Source: Sulfurovum sp. TSL1
Lineage (GTDB): Bacteria; Campylobacterota; Campylobacteria; Campylobacterales; Sulfurovaceae
Direction: 5' to 3'
NCBI RefSeq assembly: GCF_019972135.1
Contig: NZ_BPFI01000003.1
Coordinates: 62,001 to 126,000 of the forward strand
DNA: 64,000 nucleotides
The notes under the pieces were generated by a model. It made no database searches. It was not told the DNA's origin and was given only the letters and a program-made list of their open reading frames with translations. Below, in pieces: positions 45,714 through 56,184 of this stretch (positions are counted from its first letter, which is position 1; the number at the start of each line of letters is the position of its first letter). The translations under genes and the position numbers were made by a program.

Positions 45714-46573
45714 TGTCTAACCCTAAACAACAAATATTTTTATGCGCGATCAACAACATCCTCAGCGGCACCTGTAAAGAGGACTGCAAATTCTGTACCC
45801 AAAGTGTGCGATACCATGCAGATATCGAACGTTACAGCTACAAGGATATAGGACAGATCGTCTCTGAGGCGAAAGCCGCAAAAGCCAACGGTGCTTTGGG
45901 CTACTGTCTGGTCACTGCCGGCAAAGGTCTGGATGACAAAAAAGTGGATTTTGTTGCACGTGCTGCACAGGCGGTCAAGGCGGAGGTCAAAGAGCTCAAC
46001 CTTATTGCATGTAATGGTACCGCCAGCAAAGAACAGCTTCTCTACCTGAAACAGCATGGCATCGACAGCTATAACCATAACCTTGAAACCTCTGAACGTT
46101 ATTATGCAGATATCTGTACCACCCATGCCTGGAGTGAACGTTATGAGACGTGTGAGAATGTCAAATCAGTAGGGTTGGCACTCTGTTCCGGAGGGATCTT
46201 CGGTATGGGAGAGACAAAAGAGGACAGAGACGCACTTCTGGACGCGATCGCATCTCTGAGCCCTGAATCAACGCCGCTTAACTTTTATCATCCTAATCCT
46301 GCACTGCCTATCAAAACAAGGAACATCGAACTGGATGAAGCTATGGCTATCATTAAAAAGGCCCGTGCGCTTCTGGGAGAAGATAAGCTGCTTATGGTCG
46401 CTGGTGGACGTGAACTTGTGTTCAACGGAAAAGAAAACCTCATGTTCGAATCGGGTGCAAATGCGATGGTCATAGGGAATTATTTGACCACCAAAGGTAT
46501 CGAAGCAAGCAGTGATCAAGAGATGCTTGATAGACTTGGCTACAAGGTAGCAACAAGCTGTGATACACACTAA
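45713..46573 (+). CDS. bioB: biotin synthase
   Basis: 286 residues. The radical-SAM motif CKEDCKFC (Cys21, 25, 28) supplies CxxxCxxC for the 4Fe-4S cluster. YNHNLETSERYY, GGIFGMGETKEDR and LNFYHPNPALPIKTRN are BioB-specific. It inserts sulfur into dethiobiotin. Slightly shorter than E. coli BioB, as usual for this phylum. Start overlaps the topA stop and its end overlaps the antiporter start, forming a three-gene unit. Confidence 0.95.
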   Translation: MSNPKQQIFLCAINNILSGTCKEDCKFCTQSVRYHADIERYSYKDIGQIVSEAKAAKANGALGYCLVTAGKGLDDKKVDFVARAAQAVKAEVKELNLIACNGTASKEQLLYLKQHGIDSYNHNLETSERYYADICTTHAWSERYETCENVKSVGLALCSGGIFGMGETKEDRDALLDAIASLSPESTPLNFYHPNPALPIKTRNIELDEAMAIIKKARALLGEDKLLMVAGGRELVFNGKENLMFESGANAMVIGNYLTTKGIEASSDQEMLDRLGYKVATSCDTH

Positions 46574-47738
46574 TATTGTCCATATACTCACGCTTTCACT
46601 GCTGATATGGGGAAGCCCTTTTGTTGCCAAATTTCTGCGTTTGCCTATGCCCCCTGTGGAAATTATATTAGGGTCTATTGTCGCCTATTTCGGGTTTGTC
46701 GGCCACAACCCATACTTTAGCCTCATCGCAGAGGTCGGATTTCTCTATCTCATGTTCCTAGCGGGAATGGAAGTCGATCTGAAACAGATCACAAAAAGCC
46801 CTAAGAGCGTAATACAGAGATCTATGCTATTCCTCTTCTTCATGGTCGTTTTTTCTATGATCTTTGGTTTTATCTTTGACCTGAATGCCATTGTTATTAT
46901 CTCTATGCCGCTGATCTCCATAGGATTGCTGGCTTCTTTATCCAAAGTATACGGGAAAGAGGAGTCCTGGATACGTTTAGCCTTTATTGCCGGTGTACTG
47001 GGTGAGATCTTAAGTATCGCAGCACTGACCATCTTCGATGCGTACATTACTACGGGATCACCTCTAGAACTTATTTTGAAGGTTGCTTACCTTCTTCTGT
47101 TTATTTTTGTGATCTATATCCTCTATAGAATGTTCCATCTGCTCTTTTGGTGGTACCCCGAGCTCAAGAGTGTTTTGGTTCCAAAACTGGACACTTCCGC
47201 ACAAGATATACGTCTCTCCATGGCCCTGTTCTTCATCATGATCGCTGTCATGCTCTCACTGGAGTTAGAGGTAGCCTTAGGAGCATTTATTGCAGGGATA
47301 GCGATCTCTGCATTCTTTCATCATGAGAAAGAGCTTGAAGAAAAAATGTCCAGCCTCGGCTTTGGTTTTCTGGTGCCCCTCTTCTTTATCCATGTCGGTG
47401 CATCTTTTGATCTGAAGGCGCTTACACTGGAAGGGATTGTTCCCGGAGCACTGCTGATTACGGTTTTGATGATCGTTGCCAGACTGTTTGCTGCGATCGT
47501 ATTGCGGGGGATTAACGGAAGTTCGAAGGATGCTATACTTATAGCGCTTTCTCTTTCTATGCCATTGACCCTTCTTGTGGCTGTTGCAACCATTGGATAT
47601 GACACAAAGTTATTAGACCAGTTGACCTATTATCAGTTGATCTTGGCCAGTATATTTGAGATATTGATCGCTATGACCGTTATCAAGGCTTTACAGGTAA
47701 AGAATCGCCCCAATAAAAAAGAGGTCAACCACGATTAA
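46560..47738 (+). CDS. CPA2-family cation:proton antiporter (Kef-type)
   Basis: 392 residues, about 12 membrane segments: LPMPPVEIILGSIVAYFGFVG, then EVGFLYLMFLAGMEVDLKQI, a Na/H exchanger-domain signature. LALGAFIAGIAIS-like and FVPLFFIHVGASFDL-like helices follow. It probably exchanges K+ or Na+ for H+. It lacks the cytoplasmic TrkA-N domain of full KefB/C. GTG start overlapping the end of bioB by 14 bp. Confidence 0.83.
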   Translation: MIHTNIVHILTLSLLIWGSPFVAKFLRLPMPPVEIILGSIVAYFGFVGHNPYFSLIAEVGFLYLMFLAGMEVDLKQITKSPKSVIQRSMLFLFFMVVFSMIFGFIFDLNAIVIISMPLISIGLLASLSKVYGKEESWIRLAFIAGVLGEILSIAALTIFDAYITTGSPLELILKVAYLLLFIFVIYILYRMFHLLFWWYPELKSVLVPKLDTSAQDIRLSMALFFIMIAVMLSLELEVALGAFIAGIAISAFFHHEKELEEKMSSLGFGFLVPLFFIHVGASFDLKALTLEGIVPGALLITVLMIVARLFAAIVLRGINGSSKDAILIALSLSMPLTLLVAVATIGYDTKLLDQLTYYQLILASIFEILIAMTVIKALQVKNRPNKKEVNHD

Positions 47739-47752
47739 AAGAGCAGATACGC

Positions 47753-48469
47753 TTACTCAGCATCTGCCTTTCTCATCTCTTGTACTGCTTCCCAGTATGC
47801 CTTATCTGCGGCTTCTTTTGTTGCCTTCTTTTCCGCATCAAGATCAATCTCTGTACCTGTCGCTGCCGTTTCAGCTTTTTTTGCAGCTGCTTCTTTTTCA
47901 GCTAACGCTTTTTCCGCTGCTCTGGCTTCTGCTGCTATTTTGTCTAATTCCGCTTTTTCTTGTGCTTCTTTAGCAAGTTTCTCAGCTCTTTTTTTCTCAT
48001 AAGCTTCTACTTCACGCTTCTCTTTTTCAGCCTGCTCTTTAGCTTTTTTTAACTCTTCTTCTTTCGCAGCGATCTGAGCCAGTATTGCTTCTTTTTCTTT
48101 TTGAGCTTCAGCTTCTTCTGCTTTTTGCGCTTCCACTGCCTCTGCCTTTTTCACTGCTTCAAGTTTTTCAGCTTCTTCTTTTTTTTTGGCCTCATCCATA
48201 GCCTGTTGACGTATAGCCTCAGCGCTGTCGGTTTCAGACCCGTTTGCTTCGTCTACTGCGATCTCTTCTTCCGCTGCAGCCTCTTCTACTTCCACAGCTT
48301 CAGGAGCATCCATTACATCTTCTTCCTCATCTGCGAACTCATCATCAGAGCCTGCTGCATCTCTCAGGTCTGAAAGGAATGAATGTGTCTTGATATCAAT
48401 ATCTCTAAAACCCGATGCATTCGCACTCATAAATAATACCGCCATTACTGCCCATAGATACTTCTTCAT
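47753..48469 (-). CDS. secreted Ala/Glu/Lys-rich coiled-coil protein
   Basis: 238 residues. It starts with a Sec signal peptide (MKKYLWAVMAVLFMSANASG). A strongly acidic segment follows (residues about 40-80). A long charged coiled coil rich in Ala, Glu and Lys runs from about 85 to 205. Composition resembles the TolA middle domain or other periplasm-spanning helices, but there is no TolA transmembrane anchor or C-terminal domain. It is 2 bp downstream of ftsB. Function unknown; a structural role in the envelope is inferred. Confidence 0.7.
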   Translation of the reverse strand: MKKYLWAVMAVLFMSANASGFRDIDIKTHSFLSDLRDAAGSDDEFADEEEDVMDAPEAVEVEEAAAEEEIAVDEANGSETDSAEAIRQQAMDEAKKKEEAEKLEAVKKAEAVEAQKAEEAEAQKEKEAILAQIAAKEEELKKAKEQAEKEKREVEAYEKKRAEKLAKEAQEKAELDKIAAEARAAEKALAEKEAAAKKAETAATGTEIDLDAEKKATKEAADKAYWEAVQEMRKADAE

Positions 48470-48471
48470 CC

Positions 48472-48723
48472 TTACTCCTTAGGTTCTAACTGTTTTAATT
48501 CAAAATACTCTTTTTGAAGTCTTTGATTTTCTACTTTTAATATTTTCTCTTCAAGAGACAAGCCTTGTTTTTTCTCTTTTAACTGATTCAAAACAGTTAG
48601 TGAGTTCTCCCCATAGACCAAGACACCAACATAGATGCCAAAGAGAAGGATACCCAGGACTGTCACTAAAAAAGTTTTTAGTGACAGCCCGGCTATGCTA
48701 TCTTCCTCTCTCGGACCTGCCAT
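48472..48723 (-). CDS. ftsB: FtsB/DivIC-like cell division protein
   Basis: 83 residues: a short cytoplasmic N-terminus, one membrane helix (FLVTVLGILLFGIYVGVLVY, residues about 18-37), then a leucine-zipper-like coiled coil (LNQLKEKKQGLSLEEKILKVENQRLQKEY). This matches the FtsB/DivIC layout. The eno-ftsB order is also typical of many bacteria. It is 15 bp downstream of eno. Confidence 0.78.
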   Translation of the reverse strand: MAGPREEDSIAGLSLKTFLVTVLGILLFGIYVGVLVYGENSLTVLNQLKEKKQGLSLEEKILKVENQRLQKEYFELKQLEPKE

Positions 48724-48738
48724 ATATTATACCTTCAT

Positions 48739-50311
<1,573 letters not shown>

Positions 50312-51349
50312 TTAGTCTTCGACCATCTCGCTCTCATCTACTGCCAGTGCATCACCAAAACCTAGGGCTTCTTTGATCTTGCCTTCCAACTCTGCCATCA
50401 GTTCAGGATTTTCTTTGATGGTGATCTTTGCATTTTCTTTTCCTTGTCCCAGTTTCTCACTGCCATAAGAGAACCATGCACCTGATTTGTCTATAATATC
50501 CATCTTCACACCATAGTCAATGAGCTCTCCCACAAAAGAGATCCCCTCTCCGAACATAATGTCAAACTCTGCCTGTCTGAATGGAGGTGCCACTTTATTT
50601 TTCACTACTTTTGCTTTAACACGGTTCCCTATGGAAGATTCACCCTGTTTGAGTGTTGCGATACGGCGTACGTCAATTCGCACAGAACAGTAAAACTTCA
50701 AGGCATTCCCCCCTGTCGTTGTTTCCGGTGATCCATATCCCATGGTACCGATCTTCATACGAATCTGGTTAATGAAGATCACCGTTGTGTTCGTTTTATG
50801 CAGGATAGCAGTGAGTTTACGCAGTGCCTGTGACATCAGTCTTGCCTGCAATCCGACATGTTGATCTCCCATATCCCCCTCTATCTCACTTTTTGGTGTA
50901 AGTGCGGCAACAGAGTCAACGATGATCAGATCAACCGCTGCTGATCTTGCCAATGTTTCAAGTACATCCAGTGCCTGTTCACCAAAGTCCGGTTGAGAGA
51001 CCAGGAGATTATCCGTATCCACACCCAGATTTTTGGCATAGGCAACATCCAGCGCATGTTCCGCATCGATGAATGCACACACCATACCTTTTTTTTGTGC
51101 CGAAGCAATGGTCTGCAGCGCAAGTGTTGTCTTACCTGATGACTCAGGACCATAGATCTCTATAATACGCCCTTGAGGTATACCGCCTATTCCTAATGCC
51201 ATATCTAAACCAAGTGAGCCTGTTGAGATAGACTCGATAGGTTCGAATTCTTTGTCTCCCAGTCTCATCAATGTACCTTTACCAAACGTCTTGTCGATCT
51301 GTTTGATTGCCATATCCAGTGCTTTTTGCTTGTTCGCATCCATTGCCAT
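50312..51349 (-). CDS. recA: recombinase RecA
   Basis: 345 residues from [23 protein letters not shown]. Walker A is GPESSGKTT, Walker B is [10 protein letters not shown]. Loop L2 includes [16 protein letters not shown]. The C-terminus is acidic. RecA forms nucleoprotein filaments for strand exchange and can trigger self-cleavage of LexA/CI-type repressors. The start was set by AAGGA 7 bp upstream. A near-perfect palindrome (51414-51442) sits upstream, close to a TAGAAT -10 candidate at 51387-51392. mqnD is divergent. Confidence 0.97.
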   Translation of the reverse strand: MAMDANKQKALDMAIKQIDKTFGKGTLMRLGDKEFEPIESISTGSLGLDMALGIGGIPQGRIIEIYGPESSGKTTLALQTIASAQKKGMVCAFIDAEHALDVAYAKNLGVDTDNLLVSQPDFGEQALDVLETLARSAAVDLIIVDSVAALTPKSEIEGDMGDQHVGLQARLMSQALRKLTAILHKTNTTVIFINQIRMKIGTMGYGSPETTTGGNALKFYCSVRIDVRRIATLKQGESSIGNRVKAKVVKNKVAPPFRQAEFDIMFGEGISFVGELIDYGVKMDIIDKSGAWFSYGSEKLGQGKENAKITIKENPELMAELEGKIKEALGFGDALAVDESEMVED

Positions 51350-51413
51350 TGTCATATCCTTAACCTTAATGTTGAATTCTAGCACCATTCTAGTACGTTT
51401 CTCTTGCAACTTT

Positions 51414-51442
51414 AAAAAATATGTCAAATTGACATGTTTTTT
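51414..51442. promoter_or_regulatory. LexA-box-like palindrome in the recA-mqnD promoter
   Basis: A 29-nt palindrome centred at 51428: A6-T-ATGTCAA, A, TTGACAT-G-T6, with only one mismatched pair. The core TATGTCAAATTGACATG differs at three positions from TATGACAATTTGACATA in front of the S24 repressor gene. It lies 65-93 bp upstream of the recA start and also overlaps the divergent mqnD promoter (TATAAT at 51442-51447). Likely the binding site of the S24 repressor; inference from sequence match only. Confidence 0.65.
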
Positions 51443-51520
51443 ATAATATTTTCTCAAAAGTTGCCACAAATACAAACAATGATAAAATACACCATCCCAA
51501 CAAAGAGAGTACCCCAGACT

Positions 51521-52384
51521 ATGAATCCTATACAGTTAGCCCATTCCCCGGATGCAGATGATATTTTTATGTATTTTGCCATTAAATTTGGCTGGGTTGA
51601 TACCAAAGGCTATACCTTTGAAAACATTGGACTGGATATTGAAACACTTAATGTGGAGGCACTGAAAGGAACCTATGATGTCTCTGCCATCAGTTTTGGT
51701 ATGTACCCGCTCATCAAAGATGAGTATGCGCTGCTTCGTACTGCAGTGAGTTTCGGTGAAGGGTATGGACCCAAGCTCATACGACGCAAAGAGACAAAAC
51801 TAAAACGAAATTTCAAAGTGGCCCTTTCCGGAAAATACACGACCAATGCCATGCTTTTCAGAATCTATTACCCAGATGCAAGGCCTGTCTATATGGATTT
51901 CCTTGAGATAGAAGAGGCTGTGGTTTCGGGTAAAGTGGATGCAGGGGTGCTGATCCATGAGTCCATCCTGGATTTTGATGCAAGTTTGGAAGTGGAAAAA
52001 GAGGTGTGGGATATTTGGGTAGAGTTGGCAGGAGAAGGTCTGCCTTTACCGCTTGGCGGTATGGCGATACGAAGAAGTCTGCCACTGAACCGTGCCATCG
52101 ATATAGAAAATATTCTCATAGAGGGTGTCAAAGTGGCCAATGAGAGAAAAGAAGCGCTCTGTGCCAAACTAGAGGCAGAACATCTTGTGCGTATCTCAGA
52201 TGAAATGCTTCAAAAATATCTTGATATGTATGCCTCTGATGACTCTGTCCAGCTCTCTGACCTTCAGATCAAAGCACTGGACAGACTCTACGAGTTAGGC
52301 TTTCAGCATGGTTTATGGGAGACACCTATCAAAACGGAAGCGTATTTGATCCCTAAAGAGTATGAAGCCCTGCGGTACAGTTAA
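51521..52384 (+). CDS. mqnD: 1,4-dihydroxy-6-naphthoate synthase MqnD
   Basis: 287 residues. [28 protein letters not shown] at the N-terminus and [36 protein letters not shown] are MqnD signatures, with [10 protein letters not shown] and [10 protein letters not shown] later. It cleaves cyclic de-hypoxanthine futalosine to dihydroxynaphthoate in menaquinone synthesis. The start at [10 protein letters not shown] was chosen from homology; the ribosome-binding site is weak and a longer frame exists. murB follows at once. Confidence 0.93.
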   Translation: MNPIQLAHSPDADDIFMYFAIKFGWVDTKGYTFENIGLDIETLNVEALKGTYDVSAISFGMYPLIKDEYALLRTAVSFGEGYGPKLIRRKETKLKRNFKVALSGKYTTNAMLFRIYYPDARPVYMDFLEIEEAVVSGKVDAGVLIHESILDFDASLEVEKEVWDIWVELAGEGLPLPLGGMAIRRSLPLNRAIDIENILIEGVKVANERKEALCAKLEAEHLVRISDEMLQKYLDMYASDDSVQLSDLQIKALDRLYELGFQHGLWETPIKTEAYLIPKEYEALRYS

Positions 52385-53161
52385 ATGTTTTTTAAGACCA
52401 TAGACTTCTCCAAATACTCCAGTATCAAAGTGGGACAGCCTACACAAGTACTGATGATAGAAGAAGAAGACACCCTGCCCACTGACAGATACCTCATCGG
52501 AGGTGCGAACAACCTGCTTGTCTCACCCACACCTCCGCCACTGATGATGCTCTCTAAAGATTTTGCTACGATCGCGCACGAAGGGAACATGTTGATTATT
52601 GGTGCAGCGACGCCTACGGGACGCATCGTATCCTATGCGAAGAGACATGATATCGGCGGTTTTGAGTTTTGTGCCAAACTCCCCGGTACACTGGGCGGTA
52701 TGCTTGCGATGAATGCAGGGGTCAAAGCCTATGAGATATTTAATATTTTACACTCTATAAAGATCAATGGCGAATGGATTTTAGCCGAGGAGATAGAACA
52801 CGGCTACCGTTTCGCCAAGCTGGGGGGTATTGCAACCCATGCAAAGTTTGAGGTACAGCATGGTTTTAACCAGAAGCTTCTGGATGAACTGCTCACACTG
52901 CGATCCAATCAGCCTCTTGAACCCAGTGCGGGTTCCGTATTTAAAAACCCTGAAGGTGATTATGCCGGACGACTGATAGAAGCTGTGGGACTAAAAGGTG
53001 TAAGAAAAGGTCAAATGCGGTGGAGTACGGTGCATGCCAATTTCCTGGTCAATTTAGGGGGTGGAACGTATGGGGAAGCCAAGTCGCTCATAGACTTGGC
53101 AAAAAGTGAAGTGCTACATAGATTTAATATAGCACTAGTAGAAGAGATAAAGATCCTCTAA
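52385..53161 (+). CDS. murB: UDP-N-acetylmuramate dehydrogenase MurB
   Basis: 258 residues. FAD-binding GGANNLLVS, GTLGGMLAMNAGVKAYE, and the catalytic Ser region EPSAGSVFKNPEGDYAGRLIE are present. It reduces UDP-GlcNAc-enolpyruvate to UDP-MurNAc. Short type-II-like MurB is usual in Campylobacterota. ATG follows the mqnD stop with no gap. Confidence 0.94.
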   Translation: MFFKTIDFSKYSSIKVGQPTQVLMIEEEDTLPTDRYLIGGANNLLVSPTPPPLMMLSKDFATIAHEGNMLIIGAATPTGRIVSYAKRHDIGGFEFCAKLPGTLGGMLAMNAGVKAYEIFNILHSIKINGEWILAEEIEHGYRFAKLGGIATHAKFEVQHGFNQKLLDELLTLRSNQPLEPSAGSVFKNPEGDYAGRLIEAVGLKGVRKGQMRWSTVHANFLVNLGGGTYGEAKSLIDLAKSEVLHRFNIALVEEIKIL

Positions 53162-53163
53162 AA

Positions 53164-53688
53164 CTATTTTACCTCTTTCGATCCAGAGAAGACATACCCT
53201 TCACCTAAACAACGGACACATCGAATATAATTAGACTCACTAGGTTTTCTTGCATATTGCATTGCGTCTGCTGTAAACACCACATAATATCTGTTCTCTG
53301 TAGTAGGTGTAGTTGACCAGAAGTCTGAAGCACGAGAGTATGCAAATGGATTATCTTGAGGATTATGTACATGAGATAACTCCTCTGAAGTAGGCAATCT
53401 CCAATCATTATGTCCCGCATAGTTCAATGTACGACAATAGTTCACTGCATGGCTATGCTTCCCTGCTTTACCTACCGAGTGCCCACGTTTATACGCACCA
53501 TCTTCCCCATCTGTATAGGCTGCATCCTGCCACATAAGGCCTGCATCCGATTCAACGTAGACTTTATTGGTTTTACAAGGTGTTTTTGATACTTCCACTA
53601 CAGGTGCAAGCGTTTCGGTTGTATCTCCCCCTGCCATCAGTAAAGTAGTGAACATAGAGAGACATGCCGATATTAGTACTTTTTTCAT
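53164..53688 (-). CDS. secreted Lcl/DUF1566-domain protein
   Basis: 174 residues from an ATG with an AAAGGAG site. A signal peptide (KKVLISACLSMFTTLLMAGG) leads to a domain with GLMWQDAAYTDGEDG, HAVNYCRTLNYAGHNDWRLPTSEELSHV, DFWSTTPTTENRYYVVFTADAMQY and IRCVRC. The WRLPT/ELxxL/FWSS pattern marks the Lcl C-terminal (DUF1566) family, related to formylglycine-enzyme-like lectin folds. A surface or periplasmic binding role is plausible. Confidence 0.78.
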   Translation of the reverse strand: MKKVLISACLSMFTTLLMAGGDTTETLAPVVEVSKTPCKTNKVYVESDAGLMWQDAAYTDGEDGAYKRGHSVGKAGKHSHAVNYCRTLNYAGHNDWRLPTSEELSHVHNPQDNPFAYSRASDFWSTTPTTENRYYVVFTADAMQYARKPSESNYIRCVRCLGEGYVFSGSKEVK

Positions 53689-53796
53689 ATTTTTCTCCTT
53701 TGGTGACCCAATATTATTCAATATCATAATATAAGATTCATCAAACCAAGCTAAATTTTACATATAATCTGAAATAATCTAATATTATACAAAAAA

Positions 53797-54390
53797 TCAT
53801 GCATGTATTTCTATCGTTACACCCTTTTCAACCGCAGACCAAAGTGTATCCATCGCAAGGTTTCGGACTGCCATACATCCCTCTGTCCAATCACGCGAAA
53901 GGGTATATTCATCCCCCCGTCCATCCGCATTCCATTTTGGTTGCCCATGGATCGTGATATATCCACCCGGATTTACACCTCTTCCCCTTGCTTTTGCTTT
54001 ATCCGCCTCGCTGGGATAAGAGATCATCAGCGATCTATAGAGTCTTGAATCGCATTTCTTTCTCACAATGCTATAGGTGCCTTCCGGCGTTCTATAATCC
54101 CCCGCCTTTACCTTGTTACCGGCATCGGCTCCACCATTAGCACCCAGAGAGATACGGAACTTTTCAACCACTTTGCCATCTTTATAGGCATACAACACTC
54201 TTTTTTTCTTATAGACAACGATTTTGTCTATTTTATTGCTGTGGTCTATTTCTGCCCCGCTTGCCAATTCTTTTATGCACTCTTTTGTTGCATACGGTGT
54301 AGGATCCGCCTTCCCGTAATAAGGTGTTTCTCCACACCCCACAACAAATAGCGCAACAAGCAGGCCCAGCAAACTTATTTCTATCTTCAT
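53797..54390 (-). CDS. L,D-transpeptidase (YkuD family) lipoprotein
   Basis: 197 residues from an ATG with a GAAAGGAAAG site. The lipobox LVALFVVGC suggests acylation at Cys. The YkuD catalytic motif is HGQPKW followed by WTEGCMAVRN (His...Gly...Cys). IDKIVVYKKKRVLYAYKDGKVVEKFRISLG is the N-terminal part of the domain. It makes 3-3 peptidoglycan cross-links or attaches/cleaves peptidoglycan stems, as YafK does. Paralogue at 54809. Separated by a 128-residue gene of unknown function. Confidence 0.86.
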   Translation of the reverse strand: MKIEISLLGLLVALFVVGCGETPYYGKADPTPYATKECIKELASGAEIDHSNKIDKIVVYKKKRVLYAYKDGKVVEKFRISLGANGGADAGNKVKAGDYRTPEGTYSIVRKKCDSRLYRSLMISYPSEADKAKARGRGVNPGGYITIHGQPKWNADGRGDEYTLSRDWTEGCMAVRNLAMDTLWSAVEKGVTIEIHA

Positions 54391-54412
54391 GACTTTCCTT
54401 TCAGGAGGGTGA

Positions 54413-54799
54413 TCAACCCCAATCCTCATTTTGACGTTTGGATTTATGTTTGTCTTTCTTGTAAGAGGTACCGTTCTTTAACTTCTGCAGCCGATTCAGA
54501 TTGCTCATCTCTGCTTCACGTATAGTAGAAAGGTCCTTATCCGTGAATGCCTCAGCCAGACATGTATTTTGATAGATGCGAGCAATATACTCTTTGAGCT
54601 GTTGATGATACTCCGATTCTAACTGCACCTCTTCTTTTTCATCAAACTTACTTTTCAGCTGCCCAAATTTTTTTATAAAACCTTCCGCTGTGACATGCTC
54701 GTCTCTGAACATACGGAAAAGGTTTTTACTGATCTTTTCCAGTTCCACTATATATTTCTGACGATTAAATTTATCGATCTGTTTTTGCGTATATCTCAC
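54413..54799 (-). CDS. hypothetical charged protein between two L,D-transpeptidases
   Basis: 128 residues, mostly helical, no signal peptide or membrane segment, starting MRYTQKQIDKFNRQKYIVEL. The C-terminus is basic (KNGTSYKKDKHKSKRQNEDWG). It is 22 bp upstream of one transpeptidase gene and 9 bp downstream of the other, so all three should be co-transcribed. No family recognised. Confidence 0.65.
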   Translation of the reverse strand: MRYTQKQIDKFNRQKYIVELEKISKNLFRMFRDEHVTAEGFIKKFGQLKSKFDEKEEVQLESEYHQQLKEYIARIYQNTCLAEAFTDKDLSTIREAEMSNLNRLQKLKNGTSYKKDKHKSKRQNEDWG

Positions 54800-54808
54800 A
54801 AGCCACCT

Positions 54809-55378
54809 TTATCGTATAATAATAGGAACACCTTCACGCACAGCATACCACAACTCTTTCATTGCAGAGTTTGTCACAGCTACACATCCCTGGGTCCAAT
54901 TTTTAGATAACGTATAGCTGTCTCCCTTACCATCTGCATTCCAGGTAGGCTGTCCATGAAGCGTCACTGCACCACCCGGGTCAACACCCCTTCTGGCAGC
55001 ACTTACTTTGTCTTCAGGACGTGGATATGAGATACAAAGGGACCGAAAGTATTTAGGAGAACAGAGTTTTCTGGAGATCCAAAATTCACCTTCAGGGGTT
55101 CTGTTGTCTCCTTGCTTCTGCTTGTGACCTATCGGGTTTTTCCCTAAAGAGACAGGCAGTGTATTTTGTACTTTTCCCTCTTTATACAAATACATTTTAC
55201 GCTCTTTTTTGACCACCACGATCTTGTCGATACTTTCACCTTGAGAAAAATCTTCGGCCTCCAGTAACTCCTCTTTGCACTCTGCTAAAGTATAATGGTT
55301 ATCCACCACAGTGGGTTCAAGCGGTTGCCTGCATCCTGTCAACCATAAGAGTATCATAAATCCATAGAGGTATCGCAT
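54809..55378 (-). CDS. L,D-transpeptidase (YkuD family) lipoprotein
   Basis: 189 residues with a lipobox (ILLWLTGC) and the YkuD motif HGQPTW then WTQGCVAV. It shares long blocks with the gene at 53797 (IDKIVVVKKERKMYLYKEGKV, GDNRTPEGEFWISRKLCSPKYFRSLCISYPRPEDK). The pair looks like a tandem duplication with a gene between. Probable peptidoglycan-modifying enzyme at the inner or outer membrane. Confidence 0.86.
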   Translation of the reverse strand: MRYLYGFMILLWLTGCRQPLEPTVVDNHYTLAECKEELLEAEDFSQGESIDKIVVVKKERKMYLYKEGKVQNTLPVSLGKNPIGHKQKQGDNRTPEGEFWISRKLCSPKYFRSLCISYPRPEDKVSAARRGVDPGGAVTLHGQPTWNADGKGDSYTLSKNWTQGCVAVTNSAMKELWYAVREGVPIIIR

Positions 55379-55482
55379 ATTTTTTACTGTCCTTCAAGCG
55401 TATAATCGGGATATTTTAGCACAAGTTAGATAACTAACGGTAAATAAAAAAGAGTGAAAATAGAGAGGGGGAATAGCGGATA

Positions 55483-55517
55483 GAGATAAACACTCTTCAT
55501 CAGAAGAGGTTTATCTC
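55483..55517 (-). terminator. long hairpin downstream of tpx
   Basis: GAGATAAAC (55483-55491) with GTTTATCTC (55509-55517) encloses CTCTTC / GAAGAG (55493-55498, 55503-55508), one bulged base and an ATCA loop: 15 paired bases. It lies 16 bp past the tpx stop. Likely transcript terminator, although no T tract follows. Confidence 0.6.
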
Positions 55518-55532
55518 AAAAGAGAGAGCAAA

Positions 55533-56048
55533 TTATAAAGCTGCCTTAGCTGCTGCCAATGCTTCTTCGTAGTCAGGCTCTTGAGTAATTTCCGGAACCA
55601 CTTGCTTATATGCAACTTTACCATCTTTACCGATCACAAAGATCACTCTCGCCATGATACCCGCTAAAGGACCATCAGCCAAAAGCACACCGTAATTGTT
55701 AGCAAAATCTTTGTTTCTGAAGTCTGAACATACTTTAATGTTATCGATTCCCGCAGCGCCACACCATCTAGCTGCTGCAAATGGAAGGTCCATAGATACT
55801 GTAATAACCTCTATACCCTCAAGGTTCGCTGCTTCAGCATTAAATCTTCTGGTCTCTGCATCACATACACCTGTATCAAGTGATGGTACGGCACTGATCA
55901 ATTGCACTTTACCTTCACCACCGATTGTCTCATCTTGAAGCATTGGATCACAGTTGACTACTGTAGTTACGGGTGCTGTATCACCTACATTGATTTCTGT
56001 ACCTGCCAGGTTACATACGATGTCGTTTTTAAATGTTACTGTTGCCAT
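55533..56048 (-). CDS. tpx: thiol peroxidase
   Basis: 171 residues. Peroxidatic Cys62 in VPSLDTGVCDAETRRF and resolving Cys96 in ARWCGAAG match the atypical 2-Cys Tpx family. VSMDLPFAAARW and IMARVIFVIGKDGKVAY are conserved. It reduces hydroperoxides using thioredoxin. Stand-alone gene with a strong hairpin behind it. Confidence 0.95.
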   Translation of the reverse strand: MATVTFKNDIVCNLAGTEINVGDTAPVTTVVNCDPMLQDETIGGEGKVQLISAVPSLDTGVCDAETRRFNAEAANLEGIEVITVSMDLPFAAARWCGAAGIDNIKVCSDFRNKDFANNYGVLLADGPLAGIMARVIFVIGKDGKVAYKQVVPEITQEPDYEEALAAAKAAL

Positions 56049-56184
56049 TTAATTTCCTTTAAAATAATTATTGTGCAAGTATTATCTCTTAAATAAGATA
56101 AATTTACTCTTATTTTTTTCAAAAACTAAATGTGTCATCTGTATTTAAGGGCAAAACCGGAATCTATCACCTGCTCAGCGTTCT

